A DNA stretch of 64,000 nt. Source: Hormiphora californensis (lineage: Eukaryota > Ctenophora > Tentaculata > Cydippida > Pleurobrachiidae). Every line of letters starts with the position of its first letter. Position 1 is the first letter of the stretch. Below the pieces are notes generated by a model. It worked only from the letters and a program-made list of their open reading frames with translations. It was not told where the DNA came from and searched no databases. Location of the stretch: assembly GCA_020137815.1 (NCBI GenBank), contig CM035350.1, positions 725,011-789,010 on the forward strand. The letters run 5' to 3'. Of the stretch, positions 1 to 10,600 are shown piece by piece. A program made the translations under genes and the position numbers.

Positions 1-602
1 TAGAGACAAATCTGAGGGCACTAAAGTGATCAGCGCCCTCGCATTAGTGGGGGTAAGTGCTGGAGTTAAGTCTCTATCTCATTTGGTTAATTAGATAATT
101 GGATAATTAGGTTTGCGCATAACCGTTTTTTGGCTATATGGCTATAGCCACTTAGGAATGGTTTAGAGACTTTTCACTGGCGCCATTTTGTAGGCAATAG
201 CCAAGTTATGGGGGGTCGACGTCGGACTTTTAAGCTCTATCTCCAACCGTTTAGCCGTTATTGGGCCTAAACGATGCTCAAAATCGGGCTTTTTACCGTT
301 TTTTCGCTCATTTTGAGCATCGATTTAGCCCAATAACGGCTAAACGGTTGGAGATAGAGCTTAAAAGTCCGACGTCGACCCCCCATAACTTGGCTATTGC
401 CTACAAAATGGCGCCAGTGAAAAGTCTCTAAACCATTCCTAAGTGGCTATAGCCAATATAGCCAAAAAACGGTTATGTGCAAACCTAATTATCCAATTAT
501 CTAATTAACCAGATGAGATAGAGACTTAATTCCAGCACCTACCCCCACTAATGCGAGGGCGCTGATCACTTTAGTCATTAGTGCCCTCAGATTTGTCTCT
601 AC
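1..602. repeat. Large foldback (palindromic) element, MITE-like
   Basis: The first ~285 bases and the last ~290 bases are near-perfect reverse complements around a short spacer near 285-310. The outermost visible bases are TAGAGACAAATCT on the left and its complement on the right. The only open frames inside are mirror images of each other, so there is no transposase. Both ends can be read as a TA dinucleotide next to GAGACAAATC, which would fit a TA-target (Tc1/mariner-type) non-autonomous element. The left boundary coincides with the window edge, so the element may extend further left. Confidence 0.8.
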
Positions 603-889
603 TCCTATTCTAAGAGGAGTTATGTTTTTGGCTACAGGCTGAAAATACAGGTAAAAGGGCGTGGCCGATTTGGGCATTTTCTCCACTTTTGCGAGCTTGC
701 CTATGAACGGGATCGTGTTCAGCGGGTCAAAATAGGTGGGTTACAACCGGAATTTGCTTTCCACCAAATAGTGAGTCAGCCACTTCTTTTTATAAGAGAT
801 TCGTCCCTACTAGTGATCAACCGATCTAAACTAGACCGTTTAGCATGCAGGCATTATAATGCGACTGTGAGTTCTTTATATATCTCCAG
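603..889. other. Upstream flank of the Schlafen-like gene, no feature seen
   Basis: No convincing start codon or exon was recognised here. Earlier exons of the Schlafen-like gene may lie upstream of the window or be hidden by the palindrome. Confidence 0.3.
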
Positions 890-3763
890 GTGGTTTCTAT
901 GTGAAGAAGTGCTACTCCCTGGCCTGCATCTCCTAAGCTGTCTGATAGATGATCCCAGAGCAATGGAGGGGCTAGTGAGGAATGGAGGGGTGACAGTGGC
1001 ATTGAGAACCTTCACACATTACCCACCCACCTCCAAACTGAGAGCCTGTGCTCTAAAGATAATCCAGCAGTGTATGGGGGATATGACCCTCCACAATACT
1101 AACACCTACACTAGCTGTGAGTTATCCACACTGTGTGAACCACACTGTGTGTGAACCATCACTGTGTGAACCACTGTGTGTGAACCACACTGTGTGAACC
1201 ATTGTGAACCACTGAGCAATATGTAAATATACCCCCCCTCCCCTTCAGTGCCAGTAAGTGGGACGGATGAAGGGGTGAAACTCTCCCACCTCAGTTACCT
1301 CAGCCAGTACCTCCTGTATAACAGTGAGTGCAAGGAACAGAGTCTACTGGATATAAACGTTAGCTACAAACAGTTCCCTATCATCGCTAAGGAGTTAGTG
1401 GCATGTTTGAACTCACCCCAGGGAGGAGTCATCTATCTAGGGGTCACTCCAACAAGGTATTGATGGGTTAATGATGAATTAACTCTTCAGCCATACTATC
1501 TTTAACTTGATAGTTTAGCAGTATAACTAGCTGCCAGCTACTAGCTGGTAGTTTAAGCAGTTTAAACTGCAATTTTTAACAACTTCAGACAAATGAGTCT
1601 TGACCTCAACTACAATCCTAAACTTCTTATTATTATCTAAACTTCATTATATCTCCCTGCAGGTTTGATAACTGGTTTACCACTTAATCGAGCGCAGAAA
1701 GATGAATTTAGAAACAAGCTGGACAGTATTATATCAAAGAGCATGATTTGTTATCATGATGGCAGGGTGGTCCCCTCCAGTCTTGTAACTTGTACCTTCC
1801 TAAATGTTGAAAGTAAGATACTTCCCTCTTATCTCTAACCACATCTCTACCCTTTTTTTTATTTGAACCTCTCTACCCTGTACACAGCAGTACTACCAAC
1901 TTATCTAGAACCACTCACCCCTTTCTAATCCTCCCTCCCTTTCCCCAGACCCCCACGGTACAATGATAGTCCCTGACTCCCACTTCTAATCCTCCCTCCC
2001 TTTCCCCAGACCCCCACGGTACAATGATAGTCCCTGACTCCCACTTCTAATCCTCCCTCCCTTTCCCCAGACCCCCACGGTACAATGATAGTCCCTGACT
2101 CCCACTTCTAACCCTCCCTCCCTTTCCCCAGACCCCCACGGTACAATGATAGTCCCTGACTCCCACTTCTAACCCTCCCTCCTTTCCCCAGACCCCCACG
2201 GTACAATGATAGTCCCTGACTCCCACTTCTAATCCTCCCTCCTTTTCCCCAGACCCCCACGGTACAATGATAGTCCCTGACTCCCACTTCTAATCCTCCC
2301 TCCTTTTCCCCAGACCCCCACGGTACAATGATAGTCCCTGACTCCCACTTCTAACCCTCCCTCATTTTCCCCAGACCCCCACGGTACAATGATAGTCCCT
2401 GACTCCCACTTCTAACCCTCCCTCCTTTCCCCAGACCCCCACGGTACAATGATAGTCCCTGACTCCCACTTCTAACCCTCCCTCCTTCCCCCAGACCCCC
2501 ACGGTACAATGATAGTCCCTGACTCCCACTTCTAACCCTCCCTCCTTTTCCCCAGACCCCCACGGTACAATGATAGTCCCTGACTCCCACTTCTAACCCT
2601 CCCTCCTTTCCCCAGACCCCCACGGTACAATGATAGTCCCTGACTCCCACTTCTAACCCTCCCTCCCTTTCCCCAGACCCCCACGGTACAATGATAGTAC
2701 CTGACTCCCACTTCTAACCCTCCCTCCTTCCCCCAGACCCCCACGGTACAATGATAGTCCCTGACTCCCACTTCTAATCCTCCCTCCTTTCCCCCAGACC
2801 CCCACGGTACAATGATAGTCCCTGACTCCCACTTCTAATCCTCCCTCCCTTTCCCCAGACCCCCACGGTACAATGATAGTCCCTGACTCCCACTTCTAAT
2901 CCTCCCTCCTTTTCCCCAGACCCCCACGGTACAATGATAGTCCCTGACTCCCCCTTCTAACCCTCCCTCCTTTTCCCCAGACCCCCACGGTACAATGATA
3001 GTCCCTGACTCCCACTTCTAATCCTCCCTCCCTTTCCCCAGACCCCCACGGTACAATGATAGTCCCTGACTCCCACTTCTACGTGATCCAGCTGGTAGTG
3101 GCACACAGTGAGGTTCTATGTCGCACCAAGGTCCCTGTACAGGATGAGGTAGTGATCTGGGTGAAGAAGAAGGGTGCCACAGTTGCCATGGAGATCAATG
3201 AGATCAGGCAGATAGTTGCTAGGGCAACTCGTGTTAGATGCGGTTCAGTCTCCTCCTCCACTGGACAGGATAGCACTGGCAGTAGTTCAATGACTGATAA
3301 TGGTTGTGAGAACACCCCTCCTGTGGTTACACTGCCCCTAACTGCGGAGAATTTAGAGCCTCTCAAATCGGGTCCCCCTCCACTAACCTCTAAACCACCA
3401 CCATTGGCATCCACCTCCAGACCCCCACCACTTACATCTCGGGGAGGACCTCATAACATGGGTGTACCTCATAACATGGGAGTACCTCATAACATGGGTG
3501 TACCTCATAACATGGGAGGACCTCATAACATGGGTGTACCTCATAACATGGGTGTACCTCATAACATGGGAGGACCTCATAACATGGGCGTACCTCATAA
3601 CATGGGAGTACCTCATAACAACCAGATAGGAGGTTTAGTAGCCCCAACACGGTCCGGCCCTCCACCCCTCACCTCCAGAACAACAGAACAACCACCCCTA
3701 CCAGCATCCCGTCCCCCTCCACTAACTTCTAGGAGAGGACCACCACCACTAACTAGATTCTAG
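890..3763 (+). CDS. Schlafen-like (AlbA_2 domain) protein, 5' end not resolved
   Basis: Four exons are modelled: 890-1116, 1249-1456, 1663-1812 and 3042-3763. The first encodes an armadillo-like helical stretch (NGGVTVALRTF). The next three spell a Schlafen/AlbA_2 fold: a helix ending AKELVACLNS, the glycine-rich strand GGVIYLGV, the GLITGLPL turn, a variable middle, and a closing segment (KKKGATVAMEINEIRQIV) like the end of the AlbA_2 domain. SLFNL1-type proteins have this shape; their activity as nucleic-acid-binding or RNase-like proteins is family knowledge only. The C terminus is Pro-rich, with PPPLTS motifs and a GVPHNM repeat array. Reading phase works for junctions 1-2 and 3-4; junction 2-3 is off by one base, either an indel or a mis-called donor. 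No initiator methionine was identified. The last intron holds the acceptor minisatellite described separately. Confidence 0.65.
1922..3041 (+). repeat. Minisatellite of ~61 bp whose unit is the 3' splice site plus exon start
   Basis: Each unit contains a pyrimidine tract, a CCCCAG acceptor, and the first ~40 bases of the downstream exon (beginning ACCCCCACGGTACAATGATA). I count 19 acceptor junctions, the first at 1947-1948 and the last at 3040-3041. Only the last runs on into the real exon (TTCTACGTG). In the other 18 copies the corresponding codons read TTC TAA, an immediate in-frame stop. Copies differ mainly in the pyrimidine tract length and in a few point changes, so the array looks recently expanded. 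Confidence 0.95.
3449..3625 (+). repeat. Coding minisatellite, 18-bp unit encoding GVPHNM/GGPHNM
   Basis: About nine to ten tandem 18-base units within the last exon of the Schlafen-like gene encode G-(V/G)-P-H-N-M. The unit length is a multiple of three and the frame stays open, so the array is read as a low-complexity tail. On the other strand the same bases give open but meaningless frames. Confidence 0.85.
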
Positions 3764-3986
3764 GGGCGTGGTATGTAAAGGAATGGTCCTTTTATTCTCC
3801 AGATTTATATTAAATTTAAAGAATTTCTTTTTTTAAAGAATCTAAAGAGATTTAATCAAAAAATCTTTTTTTCGTGTCTGTAGAATCTTTTTAATCAATT
3901 TAAATCGGAATAATTGTTTTTAGCGTTTCAATATTCCTAAAAGAAATAGTTCCTGGTATCTCTCTAACAATTATATATTTCTAGGA

Positions 3987-4753
3987 ATGGGCACGAGGGC
4001 TCTAGCAGAATCTCTCGGGTTACTGTCACAACCAATAAAACAACGTCAAACCTACCTCCGTCAGAAACCACAGCACTTCCACTTTTTTATTGTAATTGAT
4101 TTCGAAGGCAACGTGTTGGGAAGTCAAATCGAAATCAGAACTTGGTGAAATTATTGAGTTTCCTGCCGTTCTGATGAATGGTGAATCAGGTGATATTGTG
4201 GAGCGTTTCCATAGCTACGTTCTCCCAGTGGAACATCCTAAACTAACAGACTTTTGTACCGCCCTAACGGGTATCCAGCAGGGTACCGTGGACTGACAGT
4301 GCTCCTTTATCAAATGTTATGAGCCGCTTTTTGTCCTGGTTAAAGAGAGTAACCAAGGAGCGTGATATAGTGGTGAATCCCACAGAGGAGGGGGATTCAG
4401 GGAAGAGTTATGCGACCTTTGTAACTTGGTCCGACTGGGATCTAGGAAGACAGTTATCAGGGGAGTGCAGGAGGAAGGGCATCTTTAAACCAGGATATAT
4501 GAACGCTTGGGTTGACCTACGGGATGTTTATAAGAAGTATTATAAGAAGATTCCGAGGGGTCTGAACGGAGCGATGGAGGAGCGTTGTTTGGTGTTTGTG
4601 GGGAGACAACACTCGGGTATAGACGATGCGGTTAACACAGCGAGATTGCTGTTTAGACTGATAACTGATGGGTGTGTAGTACAGATAACGACTACTCAGA
4701 GTGGGTTCCTACCTCTCTTCAGGAGGGACAATAAACGACCCAGGCTGGTGTGA
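3987..4753 (+). pseudogene. ERI2: ERI2-like DEDDh 3'-5' exonuclease, two frameshifts, intronless
   Basis: Read across three frames, this single exon gives a nearly complete ERI2-type exonuclease: an N terminus MGTRALAESLGLL, Exo I (IDFE..ATCW), EIIEFPAVL, TGIQQ, Exo II (TWSDWDLG), and HSGIDD with the catalytic His and Asp. The frame changes at about 4106-4108, where one extra G sits in GAAGGCAACG, and again at 4291-4297, where an extra four bases TGAC follow GTGGAC. The rest is well conserved, so the breaks are recent or are assembly errors. The lack of introns would suit a retrocopy, but no poly(A) tail is visible. ERI1/ERI2 relatives trim histone mRNA, rRNA or small-RNA ends; this is family knowledge. 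The stop lies only ~195 bases before TAF1 exon 1. Confidence 0.75.
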
Positions 4754-4947
4754 TCTGATTGTTTTTATTTATTTATATCTCCAATGTTTCTTAATATTTC
4801 TACCCCTTTTTATTACAATTACCATAGAATATTTCATTTTAAAACATGATTGAACAGGTTGTGTCTTTTGAACCATATACCTTATAACCACTGTAGTGCA
4901 GCTTCCCTTTTAACATCACCCTACTGCAGATTTGCAATGTGTTAGTA

Positions 4948-7590
4948 ATGATATCTTCCTTTCTGTTTGGAAATGTGGATGAGGATGGGAAACTTGTGGA
5001 TGATTACCTGGACGAGGTACATCATTGTTATGTTAGCTAAGGAGAACTGGTACTGACCTTTAATCAGTTATCCAACTTCCATACAATTACTCAATGTATG
5101 CATTAATGACGACTGAGTGTAGTTGTACTTTAACTAAGTAGAAGGGGAAGACAGGTCACGTGTTGTTATCTCGCTGGATCTTTGTTTCTTGTGTGACTAT
5201 ATTCCCAAAACCGTTAACCATCGCATCATTTCCTCTCAACCAACCAGACATAATATAACCACTAAAACTAAAACTTTGAAATGCAGAAAAATTATTTTAA
5301 CAAAAAACCAGTTGCGGTAAAAAAGCATTTATACCTGCTAAATCTGTCTCTCTTTGCGACACTTCATCTCTCCCTCTCTATCTCCCTCTATCTCTCCCTT
5401 TCTTTCTCTCTATATAATATATCTTTATATAGCTCTCTCTCTCTCTCTTTTACTATCTCTGACCCTCTTCATCGGATTAATTATTCATCAGACATTCTCT
5501 CCTCCATTAATAGATTTAGTCCCCGGCCATTAATAGGCATTTATCCAGGAGGGAGGCCCGGACACATTAACACGTACCATGGCCTTCTGCTATCATTTCT
5601 CCTTTTTCATTCTTCTTCTGATCTAACAAATACAGCACATGAAAAAAAATCTCGATATAAATAAGAGTTGCACTGGTGAGCTGCCATAGTGTTATGGAGA
5701 GAGTGGGTCTAACAAGGCAACTGCCATCTTGGTGTCTTGCAGTGTCAATAACATCACTGCTATACAGTACACAATGTGACTCTGATTAAAAATAGTCCTA
5801 AGTCCATCATCCGTGTCATAAGGTTGTCTCCCTGGGAGTTTCTTCAGGTGACGAAGGGCTCTGAGTTAGTGAGGGGCTGTGAGTTAGTGAGTGGCTGTGA
5901 GTTAGTGAGGGGCTGTGAGTTAGTGAGGGGTTGTGGGTTAGTGAGGGGTTGTGAGTTAGTGAGGGGTTGTGGGTTAGTGAGGGGTTGTGAGTTAGTGAGG
6001 GGTTGTGAGTTAGTGAGGGGTTGTGAGTTAGTGAAGGGCTGTGAGTTAGTGAGGGGCTGTGAGTTAGTGAGGGGCTGTGAGTTAGTGAGGGGCTGTGAGT
6101 TAGTGAGGGGTTGTGGGTTAGTGAGGGGCTGTGTGTTAGTGAGGGGCTGTGAGTTAGTGAGGGGCTGTGCGTTAGTGAGAGGCTGTGGGTTGGTACTGGT
6201 GATGAGCTGTCACTGGCCATGCTGGTTGCTCCTGTTATAGCAGCATCCTTTCTCCTGAAGGGAGACAGGGACAGGGCTCTGTTGAAAGGCATCCCCTCCT
6301 CCCAGGGTGTAAAATTATCCGGAGAGAGGAGGGCAGGGCTGGATCGGGAGTATGTTGTACTCCTATCCCTCACCGAGAGCTTCCTTTTTTCTGGAACTAC
6401 CTTGGTCTCCTCCTTTATCTCACTCTTCTCCTCGTGTAGCACATCGCTATAGGGTGACCGGGTGGGGGAGGGTCTATTAGAGGTGATGTAGAGTGGGGGA
6501 GCCGTGTTGGTCCTCTTCAACTTGTCAAACTGCTGAGGACTGATAGAGAAGCGGCGTGAGCGGGCCCTGATGCTACTTGTGGGTGGGATCCTGAACTCAC
6601 TCAACTCCAAGTTAAAGATCTGCCCCACCATCTTCTTCATCACAAAGGCTTTGAAGCTTGCAATGGTCTGGTAGTAGATGAAGGGGTTACCTGCGAAGTT
6701 GCAGTAAAGGAGGTACTGTACAAACCTCATCCAGAACCCACTGCCGTTATCACCAAACACCACATACAGGACGAAGGGTAGCCAGGAGATGTTGAACATG
6801 ATGCTGATGGAGAGGACCGTGACGACGCTCTGCCTCTGGAGATTGGTTGTCTTGGCGACAAAGAACAGCAACCAGATCGTGCTGAATATGATGACCACGT
6901 TAGGTAGCATGGTTCAGGAGGGGCTTTGAGATGTTGTAGAAGAACTCCAGAGCTGGAGTTGTGTTTCTCATTATACAGAAGTAGGTGTCCTGGTCCAGGA
7001 TGTATTCTCGAAACTCGGGGGGTTGGAATACACTCAGCAGAATGGATGCAATGCTGATAACAAGGTAAGTAGCCCAGAAGGAGGCTACCACAATATACCC
7101 GTTCTTGTAGGGTCGTACCTTGGCCTGGAGGGGGTAGAGAAGGCAGGCGAGTCGGTTTATATTCAGCAGAGCTATCATGGCCATGTCCATAGCAGCAGTG
7201 ATGTGTGTTATACCCTCCATGACCATGGGAAACGCCCAGCCCCAACAGGATGCGGAACCCTTGATGAGCCGGTACAGGATGGGCAGCTGTACCACTGTGT
7301 AGATTATATCAGTAGCAGCGAGGTTCCGTACAAACACCACAGAGACCTTGTCCAGCATGATGGCATTGTACTTGAGGGAGGCCACTAGAATTGTAGAGTT
7401 GCCTAGCAACGAGATTAGGATGAATACCACCATCCAGGCGCCCAGGGTTATCCTCTCAAAGGTAGACATCCCCCCTGTACTGTTGTTGAGGAGAACTACT
7501 GTACTGTTGTTCATGGCTACAACTGAAAAGAGACAATGTTCATTAGCAATTGTTAGTAATTATAGCAGTGGGGGGCAACGCTTTACAGCC

Positions 7591-7677
<87 letters not shown>

Positions 7678-10600
7678 GCGACAATATACAAATATAAATA
7701 GATCTAAAGGGCTACAATAATTATTTTAATCAGCATAAATAACTGCATTAGATTTCTGTGACATTGTGCTCCGTCATCGGTCAAGTGTCGGTAAAGTGTC
7801 GGTTGTTGCGCCGATACAAGAGCATTAAAGACGCACTGTTAGGTAAGAAGGTAATGCACCCACCAATCTTTCTTATAAGGCGTGAGCTGCATATAGTTTA
7901 TACCATATTGCCATTGTTTATACCATAGTACCATACCATAGTACCTTACCCATTACATACCCATACTACAGTTTAGGTGATCTAGAATATTTGCGTTAAA
8001 GCGACAAACATAGCGCTGAATTTCTCTGTTTCAAATTCAACAACAACAACAAATCTGTTATAAAGATAAGAGAGATAGATTATAATTGTACTATGTAGTT
8101 TCGCCAGGCACATAATATATTAAAATTCAAATACAAAAGAATGGTGGTGGTAAGTGGTTTGCACAACTATGCAGTATTTTTTATGATGTCTCACCACGGG
8201 GAAACACCAATCATCAGTAAATTATACACTTTAGAAGTATGCATGCTTTGAAACTAAGCGCATATAATTTTTGAACTCTCTTCGACGTTAACTGTAACTA
8301 TATTGCTATGGTGTGGTTTATACGACGGTAAAATAATTAATGTTGGGCGACAGTGGTATGCTATTTGTCGAATATATATCAGTTATCACCCACATCTCAC
8401 ATGAAATGAAACATTATAATATGAACTACCACGCAAGCTGTGTCTTTATAAGCTGTGTCTTTATAAGCGTTTTAATCTTAAATTACTCTTAAATTTGATT
8501 CTTTTTTGCTATTTTTAAACCCATCATCACCTAAATATCTTTGCAGGACGTGCGAGAGGCGCTAGGCAATGTCGCTGAGATAGGTAAGTTATCAAGTGAC
8601 ATTGTGAGAGATGGAGATGGTCCAACAACGAGCTCCGCTGTAGTCCCTCATCCTGAGGCCCATGTTCGGCCACTCGAGTCTGCAACGGACTTTACCGACT
8701 TTGATGAGGATTTGGAAGAGGAAACAGCAACTTTCAAGGTACAGAAACATATATTCAGTTTCATTTTAGTTAAATGGGGGGGGGGGGGTTTAAGTACATG
8801 TCGTGAAATTTAGAGAGCTAAAGCATTCCAAGAAATCTAAATGAGTTTCAGAGAAATAGCAAGCTTGACAAGGGGGACCCTCTCATCAAAGAAAGGGGTT
8901 AAGGGTACACCTGGCGTTTTTCATCATCGAGTGCCCAACCAAATGACTTCACCAGGGTTTAGGCCATACAAAATGGACCTCAAATATGCAATTTTAGCCC
9001 TAAAGTCGAATTCATATTTTTGCTACAGCCTATTTTCAAAGTGGCGTTTTTTCAATTCTTGTTGAAATTTTTAACCTCAGGACCACTTTTTTTGAGATAG
9101 AAACATTAAATTCTTGAAATTTGAAGAGAATATAAAGGTGAATAAGCCCAAAGAAGGATTTTTGAAATGGAGCTTATTTCTGGCCATGAGAACGGTTTAC
9201 TTTTTTGCTTCTTTGACACGCTGGCTGAGAATGTTCCCATGCTTCATTAGAGATGAAAATCTGGAAATAGTTGCTCAAAACGATTATCTATGTGGCCCAA
9301 AAATTTTGGAACTTTCCCGCCAAAGATGTGGTGTACAGAGCTTTTTTTGTGAAACCTGTCTTTTTGAATAAGAGGGAAATTCCCTGTATCTCAAAAACGG
9401 ATGATCGTAGAGACTTGGGACCAAGCTTAATCGATTCAGAAGGTCCGATTTTGGGGGGGTCTTCTGAGAGACATTTTGCTCCTACTCCAACCGATTTTGC
9501 TGTAATTGCAAAAAACCAATTCTATGAAAAGAGGAAACAACTCTATTCCAATAGCCTGCTTCGGGCTGATTTCCCCCTTACTTGCTGATACCTTTTTCGC
9601 AATTACAGCAAAAACGGTTGGAGTAGGAGCAAAATGTCTCTCAGAAGACCCCCCCAAAATCGGACCTTCTGAATCGATTAAGCTTGGTCCCAGGTCTCTA
9701 CGATCATCCGTTTTTGAGATACAGGGAATTTCCCTCTTTTTCAAAAAGACGGGTTTCACAAAACAAGCTCTGTACACCACATCTTTGGCGGGAAAGTTCC
9801 AAAATTTTTGGGCCACATAGATAATCGTTTTGAGCAACTATTTCCAGATTTTCATCTCTAATGAAGCATGGGAACATTCTCAGCCAGCGTGTCAAAGAAG
9901 CAAAAAAGTAAACCGTTCTCATGGCCAGAAATAAGCTCCATTTCAAAAATCCTTCTTTGGGCTTATTCACATTTATATTCTCTTCAAATTCCAAGAATTT
10001 AATGTTTCTATCTCAAAAAAAGTGGTCCTGAGGTTAAAAATTTCAACAAAAATTGAAAAAACGCCACTTTGAAAATAGGCTGTAGCAAAAATATGAATTC
10101 GACTTTAGGGCTAAAATTGCATATTTGAAGTCCATTTTGTATGGCCTAAACCCTGGTGAAGTCATTTGGTTGGGCACTCGATGATGAAAAACGCCAGGTG
10201 TACCCTTAAAAGCATGTACCTAATGTTGAGGACAAAGCGGATGGTTCTGATAGATATTTAGAGCAATGCTAGTTGATATAATAATGGGGTCGAAATGAGA
10301 TAGATAGAGCTAGTTTTTCTATCGAACATATACAGTCATTAGAGCAATTGTAAAACTAAGTCACGTATAGATGTTAGTGGTTGTGAGAACAAAGGCCAAT
10401 CTTTTTAGTTCAATCTAAATCTTGTGACTATGTGGGGACTATGTGTGATATATTTAAATGGACTACTGCTGTTAGATTAATTTGACAACTATATTGTTTC
10501 TCAGGTGCCCTCTGTACCCCAGCCACGACCCGTGGTTACTAAAGTTGCACCACCTCCCATCACTGATCCTAATGAGGGGAAAACCCAACAAATTCTCAAG

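Noticed and set aside
2351-2771. Minus-strand open frames over the 61-bp array
   Set aside because: They are translations of the intronic minisatellite and have no start, splice or protein-like support.
3383-3665. Minus-strand frames with HVMRY/CYEV repeats
   Set aside because: Shadows of the coding GVPHNM repeat of the Schlafen-like gene on the + strand.
5776-6240. Plus-strand frame with ELVRGC repeats
   Set aside because: Antisense of the GPCR tail repeat; the minus-strand reading continues a seven-helix receptor and is clearly the real one.
9114-9994. Open frames of 85-133 codons on both strands
   Set aside because: They are mirror copies within the TTAA palindrome and show no transposase motif.
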